A DNA stretch of 64,000 nucleotides, taken from Clavibacter michiganensis (GTDB lineage: Bacteria; Actinomycetota; Actinomycetes; Actinomycetales; Microbacteriaceae). Under the pieces are notes generated by a model that ran no database searches, had not been told where the DNA came from, and saw nothing but the letters and a program-made list of their open reading frames with translations. The stretch spans positions 496,001 to 560,000 of the forward strand of contig NZ_CP080437.1 in the NCBI RefSeq assembly GCF_021216655.1. Reading direction: 5' to 3'. Every line of letters starts with the position of its first letter. Position 1 is the stretch's first letter. The translations under genes and the position numbers were made by a program. Shown piece after piece: positions 26,117-32,995 of this stretch.

Positions 26117-27226
26117 ATGACCGCACGGATCCGGGTGGTGCTCCTCTTCGGCGGCACCTCCAGCGAGCACTCCATCAGCTGCGCGACCGCGAGCGGCGTG
26201 CTGGGCGCCATCGACCGGGAACGGTTCGAGGTGATCCCCGTGGGCATCACGCCTGACGGGGCCTTCACCCTCCAGGAGGACGACGCCTCCGCGCTCGCGC
26301 TCGACGCCGACGCCCTGCCCCGCGTGGCCGACAACGGGACGCGCGTGCGCTGGCCCGACGGCACGGCCGGGCGCGAGCTCACGGTGCGCGACGCGGACGG
26401 CGCCGAGCGCTCCCTCGGCCGGGTCGACGTCGTCTTCCCGATCCTGCACGGCACGCAGGGCGAGGACGGCACCGTGCAGGGCATGCTCGAGCTCGCCGGC
26501 CTGCCGTACGTCGGATCCGGCGTGCTCGCGTCGGCGCTCGGCATGGACAAGCACTACGCGAAGACCGTGCTGCGGGCAGCCGGCATCGAGGTCGCGCCGT
26601 GGATCACGGTGTCGCGGCACGAGTGGGCCGCGGATCCCGGGGGCGTCCGCGAGCGGGCTGCCGCGCTCGGGCTGCCGGCGTTCGTGAAGCCGGCCCGCGC
26701 CGGATCCAGCGTGGGCGTGAGCCGCGTGTCCGCGGACGCCGGGCTCGACTCCGCGCTCGAGGTCGCCTTCCGCGAGGACGACCGCGTGCTCGTCGAGTCG
26801 GGCCTCGTCGGCCGCGAGGTCGAGTGCGCGATCCTCGACGAGGGCCCGGGTCGCGAGCCCAGCGCGTCGGTCGCGGGCGAGATCGTGGTGTCCGGCCGCG
26901 ACTTCTACGACTTCGACGCGAAGTACCTCGGCGCCGACGGCATCGACCTCGTGTGCCCCGCGGACGTCACCGACGCCGAGCTCGCGGAGCTGCGCGAGCT
27001 GTCCATCCGCGCCTTCCGGGCCGTCGACGCGCGCGGGCTGGCGCGCGTGGACTTCTTCCTCACGGCGGAGGGCTTCGTGCTCAACGAGATCAACACGATG
27101 CCGGGCTTCACGCCCATCTCGATGTTCCCCGCGTGCTGGGAGGCCTCGGGCCTCGCGTACCCGGACCTCATCTCGCGCCTGCTCGACGTGGCGCTGGCGT
27201 GGGAGGCGGATGGCGCCCGCGCCTGA
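26117..27226 (+). CDS. ddl: D-alanine--D-alanine ligase
   Basis: The 369-residue ATP-grasp enzyme supplies D-Ala-D-Ala for peptidoglycan. Landmarks are LFGGTSSEHSISC, PILHGTQGEDGTVQGMLELAGLPYVG, the glycine-rich loop VKPARAGSSVGVSRV, the omega-loop region YDFDAKYL and the metal-binding NEINTMPGFTPISMFP. The active-site Tyr of the vancomycin-sensitive type is kept (FYDFDAKY), so D-Ala-D-Ala rather than D-Ala-D-Lac is expected. The start is ATG 26117 after GGGGGAG. Confidence 0.96.
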   Translation: MTARIRVVLLFGGTSSEHSISCATASGVLGAIDRERFEVIPVGITPDGAFTLQEDDASALALDADALPRVADNGTRVRWPDGTAGRELTVRDADGAERSLGRVDVVFPILHGTQGEDGTVQGMLELAGLPYVGSGVLASALGMDKHYAKTVLRAAGIEVAPWITVSRHEWAADPGGVRERAAALGLPAFVKPARAGSSVGVSRVSADAGLDSALEVAFREDDRVLVESGLVGREVECAILDEGPGREPSASVAGEIVVSGRDFYDFDAKYLGADGIDLVCPADVTDAELAELRELSIRAFRAVDARGLARVDFFLTAEGFVLNEINTMPGFTPISMFPACWEASGLAYPDLISRLLDVALAWEADGARA

Positions 27227-27252
27227 GGCCTGTCGCGCCGGGCCGATGAGCC

Positions 27253-27258
27253 TAGGCT
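27253..27258 (+). promoter_or_regulatory. -10 hexamer (TAGGCT), leaderless-type, for the glycosyltransferase
   Basis: TAGGCT ends 7 bases before ATG 27266, which decides this start over GTG 27260. Confidence 0.5.
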
Positions 27259-27265
27259 CGTGCGC

Positions 27266-28246
27266 ATGCTCGTAGGACGATCCGTCGCCCGGCCCCGCCT
27301 CCATCCCGACGCCCGATCCGGCAGACCCGTGCGACTCGGGGACCGCGCCCGCGGCGGCCTGACGGCGATCCGCCCGGCGCCGTCGGCCCGGCCCACCGTC
27401 TCCGTCGTCATCCCGGTGCGCGACGACGCGGGTCACCTGCGGGCGTGCCTGCAGGCCCTCGCGCGGCAGACGGTCGCGCCCGACGAGGTCGTGGTGGTCG
27501 ACAACGCGTCGCGCGACGATAGCGCCGAGGTTGCGCGCGAGGCCGGCGCGCGCGTCGTCCGCGAGCCCGTGGTGGGGATCCCCGCGGCCGCGTCCGCGGG
27601 GTACGACGCCGCGCGTCATGAGGTCATCGCCCGCCTCGACGCGGACTGCGTGCCGCCCGCCGACTGGATCGAGCGGCTCGGCGACGTGCTCGCCGCACGT
27701 CCCGACGTCGCGGCCGTCACGGGGGCGGCGCGCTTCCTCGACGGACCCCGCGCGCTCCGCGGCGTCGCGGCTGTCGCCTACCTCGGCGCGTACTTCGTGT
27801 CCGTCACGCTCGCGCTCGGGCACCCGCCGCTGTTCGGATCCAACTTCGCGCTCCGCCGGGACGCCTGGCTCGAGGTGCGCGACGACGTGCACCGCGAGGG
27901 GACGCACCTGCACGACGACATCGACCTGTCCGTGCACCTCGGCCCCGAGCACCGCATCGTGCTCGACCCGCACCTCGGGATGGGCATCAGCATGCGGCCG
28001 CTCACCCGGCCGTCGACCCTGCCGCTGCGGATGAGCCGCGGCATGACCTCGCTGACGGTGCACTGGCCGCACGAGCTGCCGTGGCTGCGCTGGTGGCGGA
28101 CGGGCCGGCAGGTGATCCGCGAGCGCGGCGCGCGTCGTGCGGTGGCGCCAGGGCGGGCGCGGTCCGTGGGCGCGGGATCCGTGCCCCCGGGATCGCTCCC
28201 GGTCAGCTCCCCGGAGGCGGCGCGTCCCCGAGATCCTGCGCGCTGA
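27266..28246 (+). CDS. Glycosyltransferase family 2 protein
   Basis: The 326-residue GT-A-fold enzyme has the GT2 signature VSVVIPVRDDAGHLRACLQAL, VVVDNASRDDSAEVA, the DxD metal motif in ARLDADCVPP, and the acceptor-side FGSNFALRRDAW. A hydrophobic stretch near residues 165-185 may touch the membrane. Donor and acceptor are unknown; a surface polysaccharide or glycolipid role is possible given the cell-envelope genes upstream. The last 44 bases overlap the convergent DUF3515 gene, and the low-complexity tail after about residue 290 may be dispensable. Confidence 0.85.
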   Translation: MLVGRSVARPRLHPDARSGRPVRLGDRARGGLTAIRPAPSARPTVSVVIPVRDDAGHLRACLQALARQTVAPDEVVVVDNASRDDSAEVAREAGARVVREPVVGIPAAASAGYDAARHEVIARLDADCVPPADWIERLGDVLAARPDVAAVTGAARFLDGPRALRGVAAVAYLGAYFVSVTLALGHPPLFGSNFALRRDAWLEVRDDVHREGTHLHDDIDLSVHLGPEHRIVLDPHLGMGISMRPLTRPSTLPLRMSRGMTSLTVHWPHELPWLRWWRTGRQVIRERGARRAVAPGRARSVGAGSVPPGSLPVSSPEAARPRDPAR

Positions 28247-28715
28247 CGCACTTGGCGGTCTGCGGGATGACCGAGACGACGCCGCTGAGGTCGGTGAGCG
28301 CGGTGTAGCTGGCCTGCGTCGAGTCGATGACGACCTCGACGGCGGGCGTGCGGCCGTAGGTCGTGTAGCGGATGTCGGGCGAACGCGAGTCGTCCTCGAC
28401 CCAGTCGACGTCGTCGTAGCTGATGCACGCGTCCGTGGTGGGTCCGGGCGTCGCGACGCCGCAGCGGAGGATGACGGTGCTCTGCGGGTCGCCCCACGCG
28501 CCCGTGCCCTGCGCGTCGGTCTCGCGGAGCGGCGCCGTGCCGAGCGTCGCGGGGAGGTGGACGACCACGTCGGCGCACAGCGGATCGGTCGCGTCGGGGG
28601 CCGCCTCGAGCGAGACCGTGGGGGCGCAGCCGGCGACGGCGAGGGCGATGCCGCACGCGGCGGCTGCGGCGGCGACGGTGCGCAGCAGGGAGCGGGCGGG
28701 GCGGCGGGGAGTCAT
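28203..28715 (-). CDS. DUF3515-family lipoprotein
   Basis: The 170-residue protein has an N-terminal signal and lipobox (LAVAGC, Cys at about 31), so it is probably exported and lipid-anchored. The mature part resembles the actinobacterial DUF3515 family: DPLCADVVVHLPATL, VILRCGVATPGPT, VSVIPQTAKC. Cysteines may form disulfides. The function is unknown, but the gene sits between ddl and thiL in many actinobacteria, which suggests an envelope role. ATG 28715 is chosen over longer frames because the signal peptide begins there. It is divergent from thiL. Confidence 0.85.
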   Translation of the reverse strand: MTPRRPARSLLRTVAAAAAACGIALAVAGCAPTVSLEAAPDATDPLCADVVVHLPATLGTAPLRETDAQGTGAWGDPQSTVILRCGVATPGPTTDACISYDDVDWVEDDSRSPDIRYTTYGRTPAVEVVIDSTQASYTALTDLSGVVSVIPQTAKCVSAQDLGDAPPPGS

Positions 28716-28726
28716 CGCGATCAGGC

Positions 28727-28732
28727 TACCGT
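28727..28732 (+). promoter_or_regulatory. -10 hexamer (TACCGT), leaderless-type, for thiL
   Basis: TACCGT ends 7 bases before GTG 28740 with no ribosome site between. It supports this GTG as the start. Confidence 0.5.
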
Positions 28733-28739
28733 GGCAGTC

Positions 28740-29825
28740 GTGACGACTCCTGGGACGCCCTCCGCTGCCGACGCGGCCACCCTCGGGAGCGCGGGGGAGC
28801 TGGCGACGCTGGCGCGGATCCTCCCGCACCTGCCCTCCTCGGACGACGCCGACGTCGGCCCCGGCGACGACTGCGCGGTCGTGCGGGCGCCCGACGGCCG
28901 CTTCGTGATCACGACGGACATGATGATCGAGGGCCCCGACTTCCGCCTGGCGTGGTCGAGCACCCACGACCTCGGACGGCGCGCCGCGACCTCGAACCTG
29001 GCGGACGTGGCCGCCATGGGCGCCCGGCCGACGGCGCTCCTCGTCGCCATCGCGGCGCCCGCGGCGACGCGCGTCGCCGACCTCGAGGCCCTGGCAGACG
29101 GCCTGCGGGAGGGCTGCCTCCTCCAGGCGCCCGGCTGCGGGGTCGTGGGCGGTGACCTGTCCGTCGCGGATGCGCTGGTGATCACGGTCACGGCCACGGG
29201 CGACCTCGAGGGGCGCGATCCCGTGCTGCGCTCGGGCGCACGACCCGGCGACGTGATCGCGGTGGCCGGCACGCTCGGCATGGCCGCGGCCGGCGTGCGA
29301 CTGCTGTTCGACCACGCCAGGAGCGCCGAGGCGGACGACGTCCCCGTCCCCGATGCCGCGCTCGCCCGGGCGCTGCGCGCATCCCATCCCACGGCCGTCG
29401 AGGCCCAGCTGGCGCCCGTCGCGCCGCTGACCGCGGGGGTCGAGGCGGCGCGTGCCGGGGCGACCGCCATGCTCGACGTGTCCGACGGCCTCCTCCTCGA
29501 CCTCGGCCGCATGGCGCGCGCGAGCGGCGTGGGCATCGACCTCGGATCCGCCGCCCTCGCCGACGACGCCCGCCGGGTCGCCGCCGCGCATCCGTCCCTG
29601 CCGCCGCTGGCGCTGGACCTCGTGCTCACCGGCGGAGAGGACCACGCGCTGGTCGCCGCGTTCCCCGCCGAGGCGGCGCTCCCGCATCCGTTCCGCGCGA
29701 TCGGCCGGGTCGCCGCCGCCGGTGCAGCGGGTCCGGCCGTGACCGTGGACGGCGCGCCCTACGCCGGGCCGCGCACGACGCTCGGCGGGTGGGATCCGTA
29801 CGCCGACTGGGACGGGGCGCGCTAG
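28740..29825 (+). CDS. thiL: Thiamine-monophosphate kinase
   Basis: The 361-residue PurM/AIR-synthase-like kinase phosphorylates thiamine monophosphate to the pyrophosphate cofactor. Seen are VGPGDDCAVV, TTDMMIEGPDFRL, the metal and substrate region TSNLADVAAMGARPTALLVAI, GGDLSVAD, AMLDVSDGLLLDLGRMA and LTGGEDHALVA. It is about 30 residues longer than typical ThiL, mostly at the N-terminus and in small loops. The stop is convergent with rsmD on a shared CTAG. Confidence 0.94.
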   Translation: MTTPGTPSAADAATLGSAGELATLARILPHLPSSDDADVGPGDDCAVVRAPDGRFVITTDMMIEGPDFRLAWSSTHDLGRRAATSNLADVAAMGARPTALLVAIAAPAATRVADLEALADGLREGCLLQAPGCGVVGGDLSVADALVITVTATGDLEGRDPVLRSGARPGDVIAVAGTLGMAAAGVRLLFDHARSAEADDVPVPDAALARALRASHPTAVEAQLAPVAPLTAGVEAARAGATAMLDVSDGLLLDLGRMARASGVGIDLGSAALADDARRVAAAHPSLPPLALDLVLTGGEDHALVAAFPAEAALPHPFRAIGRVAAAGAAGPAVTVDGAPYAGPRTTLGGWDPYADWDGAR

Positions 29826-30433
29826 GGCGCGGGAGGCCCCGCGTCCTCGGACGCGTCCTCGTCGGACGAGACGGCGACCGCCCACCACACGACCGTGTCG
29901 CCGTAGGCCTTGCGGCGGTCGAGCTCGATCCCCGTGGGCCACGCCGGCTCGGCGGAGCGCGCGCTGCGCTCGACCATGACCACGGCCCCGTCGACGAGCC
30001 GCGGGACGAGCGCGGCCAGCTCCTCCGCGAGCTCGGCGTCGCCGACCTCGTACGGGGGATCCAGGAACGCGACGTCGTAGGAGCCGCGGTCGCCCGTGAG
30101 GAAGGCGTGCACGCTCTGGGAGGCCACCCTGATCCGCGGCGCGGAACCCCTCGGCGCCGCGCGCTCGACGATGCCCGCGTTCGACCGGCAGACGGCCGCC
30201 GCCGGCACCGCGCGCTCCACGAGGACGACCTCGCGCGCACCGCGGCTGGCGGCCTCGAGCCCCAGGGCCCCGGATCCGGCGTACAGGTCGAGGACCCGGG
30301 CTCCGTCGAGCGCGTCGCGTGCCTCGAGCCCGGAGAACAGGGCCTCGCGCACGCGGTCGCTCGTGGGGCGCGTCCCGGTCCTCGGCACGCGGAGGACGAG
30401 GGAGCCGGCGAACCCGGCGACGATGCGGGTCAC
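29822..30433 (-). CDS. rsmD: 16S rRNA (guanine(966)-N2)-methyltransferase
   Basis: The 203-residue SAM methyltransferase modifies G966 of 16S rRNA during 30S assembly. Motifs are TRIVAGFAGSLVLRVPRTGTRPTSDRVREALF at the N-terminus, DLYAGSGALGLEAASRGA for SAM binding and the catalytic DVAFLDPPYEVG. GTG 30433 puts the family's usual MRIVAG-like start at residue 1; the frame runs upstream to 30568 as Arg-rich filler. In most actinobacteria rsmD lies between recG and coaD on the same strand; here it is inverted and moved upstream of moxR. Confidence 0.93.
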   Translation of the reverse strand: MTRIVAGFAGSLVLRVPRTGTRPTSDRVREALFSGLEARDALDGARVLDLYAGSGALGLEAASRGAREVVLVERAVPAAAVCRSNAGIVERAAPRGSAPRIRVASQSVHAFLTGDRGSYDVAFLDPPYEVGDAELAEELAALVPRLVDGAVVMVERSARSAEPAWPTGIELDRRKAYGDTVVWWAVAVSSDEDASEDAGPPAP

Positions 30434-30548
30434 GACGGCCGCCCGGCGGGACGCGGGACGGCGGCGTTCGGAGCGGGGTGCACGGGCGACCACGCTACCC
30501 GGCCTGTCCGCACCCGGAGGCGGGCCGGACGCTCCCGGATCCCTCACG

Positions 30549-30554
30549 TATGCT
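30549..30554 (+). promoter_or_regulatory. -10 hexamer (TATGCT) for the moxR operon
   Basis: TATGCT lies 31 bases before GTG 30586 and would give a leader of about 25 bases carrying GGAGGA. Confidence 0.45.
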
Positions 30555-30585
30555 GCGAACACGCCCACGACGCTGGAGGACCTCC

Positions 30586-31662
30586 GTGACGAGTCCCGAG
30601 TCCGAGTCCGTTCCCCTGCACGCCGGATCGAGCCCGCACCCCGCCCGCATCCGCGCCGCCGCGCGCCAGGCCGACCACGCGCCCGCCATGCCGCTGGAGG
30701 AGGTGCGCCGGCTCGCCGACCTCATCCTCGCGAACATCGACTCCGTCATGTCCGGCAAGCAGGACGCCACCCGCATGGCGCTCACCGTGTTCCTCTCCGG
30801 TGGCCACCTCCTGATCGAGGACGTGCCGGGAGTCGGCAAGACCATGCTCGCGAAGGCGCTCGCGCGCAGCGTCGACTGCACCGTGAACCGGATCCAGTTC
30901 ACGCCCGACCTGCTGCCCTCGGACGTCACGGGCGTCTCCGTCTACAGCCAGGCCGACCACCGCTTCGAGTTCCAGCCGGGCGCTGTCTTCGCGAACATCG
31001 TCATCGGCGACGAGATCAACCGGGCGAGCCCCAAGACGCAGTCGGCGCTCCTGGAGTGCATGGAGGAGGGGCAGGTCACGGTCGACGGCGTCACGCATCC
31101 GCTGCAGCAGCCCTTCACCGTGGTCGCCACGCAGAACCCGGTCGAGATGGAGGGCACGTACGCGCTCCCCGAGGCGCAGCGCGACCGCTTCATGGCCCGG
31201 ATCTCGATGGGCTATCCCGACGCATCCGCCGAGCTCGCCATGCTCCGCTCCCGCGACACGGTGAGCCCGCTCGACGAGCTGCGGCCCGTGGTCGACGCGG
31301 AGGACCTCGACGCGATGATGCACGCGGCCCGCGGCGTCTACGTGTCCGACCCCGTGTCGCGCTACACCGTCGCGATCGTGCAGGCCACGCGCGGCCACGA
31401 GGACATCCGCCTGGGCGCGAGCCCGCGCGCCACGCTCCAGCTCATCCGGGCCGCCAAGACCCGGGCGGCGCTCGACGGACGCGACTTCGTCCTCCCCGAC
31501 GACATCGACGCCCTCGCCGCGCCCGTGCTCGCGCATCGGCTCGTCGCGACCGGACGGGCGCTCGGCCAGCGCGGCCGCGGGCAGGCGGCGGTCATCGAGA
31601 TCCTCGAGCGCATCGTCGCCTCCACCGCCGTGCCGCTGAGCGCCGCGGGACGGACGCGCTGA
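30586..31662 (+). CDS. MoxR-family AAA+ ATPase
   Basis: The 358-residue AAA+ ATPase has Walker A in IEDVPGVGKTMLAKALA, the MoxR pattern NRIQFTPDLLPSDVTG, Walker B in IVIGDEINRASPKTQSALLECMEE, sensor-1 VVATQNPVEMEGTY and ALPEAQRDRF. MoxR ATPases act as chaperones, usually with the DUF58 and transglutaminase proteins encoded next to them, as here. GTG 30586 is set by GGAGGA 5 bases upstream. It is the first gene of a run of four that ends in recG. Confidence 0.93.
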   Translation: MTSPESESVPLHAGSSPHPARIRAAARQADHAPAMPLEEVRRLADLILANIDSVMSGKQDATRMALTVFLSGGHLLIEDVPGVGKTMLAKALARSVDCTVNRIQFTPDLLPSDVTGVSVYSQADHRFEFQPGAVFANIVIGDEINRASPKTQSALLECMEEGQVTVDGVTHPLQQPFTVVATQNPVEMEGTYALPEAQRDRFMARISMGYPDASAELAMLRSRDTVSPLDELRPVVDAEDLDAMMHAARGVYVSDPVSRYTVAIVQATRGHEDIRLGASPRATLQLIRAAKTRAALDGRDFVLPDDIDALAAPVLAHRLVATGRALGQRGRGQAAVIEILERIVASTAVPLSAAGRTR

Positions 31663-31666
31663 CCCC

Positions 31667-32995
31667 GTGCCGCCCCTCGCGCGCCTGATGCGCCGGATCG
31701 GCATCGAGGCCGTCCCGCACCCGACCCTCCGCGGCATAGCCCTGCTCGCCGCCGGGGTCGCCGCGTTCGCGGGCGCCTTCATCGCGGGGCGCCGCGAGTT
31801 CGTCTTCATCGGCGTCGCCCTCCTCGCGCTCCCGCTGCTCGCGGCCGTCTGGCTCGTGATCGCGCGGGTGCGGCTGCACGTGGAGCGCTCCTTCACGTCC
31901 GCGGTCGTGGAGTCGGGCACGGCGACGACCGTGACCGTGTCCGTCGCGAACGTGGGCACCATGCCCACGCCACGCTCCTGGGTGCTCGACCTCGTGCCCG
32001 GATCCGACGGGGCGACGCCGCCCGCGGAGCTGCCCTCGATGCGGGGGCTCGCGCGAGGATCCCGCCGCTCGTCGGCCCGTCCCGTCCTCCGCTACGACCT
32101 CACGCCCGAGCGGCGGGGGATCCACGAGGTGGGCCCGCTCGCCGTCGAGGAGCACGACCCGTTCCGCCTGATGGGGCTGCGGCACGTCGCGGGCGGCACG
32201 TCGCGCCTCGTCGTGACGCCGCGCCTGACGGACCTCGAGGCCGATCCCGGCGGGCAGGTCTCCTCCGAGGGCGAGTCCGAGCGCGTGCAGCGCCGCGCCG
32301 ACGGCGGCGAGGACGACCTCGGCACGCGCGAGTACCGGGCGGGGGATCCGCTCCGCCGCGTGCACTGGCGCGCCACCGCTCGCCACGGCGAGCTCATGGT
32401 GCGGCAGGAGGAGCAGCGGTCGAGCCCGCGCTCGCTGGTGCTCCTCGACACGCGCGCCGCCGGCTTCCCGCAGCACGCCGACGACGACGGGGAGAGCGAC
32501 CGGGCGTTCGAGCGCGCGGTCGCGTTCGCGGCATCCGTGGGCGTCCACCTGCAGCGCGGCGGATACGCGGTGCACCTGATCGAGACGGCCGCGGGATCCG
32601 ACCGCCAGGCCCCCGTCTCCGCCCGTCCCGGCGACGCCGCCGCCGAGGGCGACCTGCTCCTCCATCTCGCGGGCGTGCGCCCTGCCGCGTCCGACCCCGA
32701 GCGCGACGGCGTGCAGGAGGCCCTGGCCGACCTGCGCCGGAGCCGCCGCGCCGTCCCGATCCACGCCGTCCTCGGCCACCTCGACGAGGACGAGGCGCGC
32801 CGCCTCGCGGGCTTCGGCGCCGCGTGCCGTCCCGCTGTGGCGTTCCTCGCGCACAGCGGGCGCGTCGACGGCCGCGACGACGGCGAGGCCACGCGGATCC
32901 TCCGAGAGTCCGGCTGGCGCACCGTCGTCCTCGACGAGGGCACCCGTCCCGCCGAAGCCTGGAGCGCGGCCCGCGCCGAGGAGATGGCGCGATGA
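31667..32995 (+). CDS. DUF58 domain-containing membrane protein
   Basis: The 442-residue protein starts with two close hydrophobic helices (about 20-65), then a beta-rich region. The DUF58 signature follows at about 215-260: DDLGTREYRAGDPLRRVHWRATARHGELMVRQ. The C-terminal half resembles a von Willebrand-type domain in topology. DUF58 proteins are the usual partners of MoxR ATPases; the biochemical role is unknown. GTG 31667 is 4 bases after the moxR stop, and the stop overlaps the next gene as ATGA. Confidence 0.9.
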   Translation: MPPLARLMRRIGIEAVPHPTLRGIALLAAGVAAFAGAFIAGRREFVFIGVALLALPLLAAVWLVIARVRLHVERSFTSAVVESGTATTVTVSVANVGTMPTPRSWVLDLVPGSDGATPPAELPSMRGLARGSRRSSARPVLRYDLTPERRGIHEVGPLAVEEHDPFRLMGLRHVAGGTSRLVVTPRLTDLEADPGGQVSSEGESERVQRRADGGEDDLGTREYRAGDPLRRVHWRATARHGELMVRQEEQRSSPRSLVLLDTRAAGFPQHADDDGESDRAFERAVAFAASVGVHLQRGGYAVHLIETAAGSDRQAPVSARPGDAAAEGDLLLHLAGVRPAASDPERDGVQEALADLRRSRRAVPIHAVLGHLDEDEARRLAGFGAACRPAVAFLAHSGRVDGRDDGEATRILRESGWRTVVLDEGTRPAEAWSAARAEEMAR

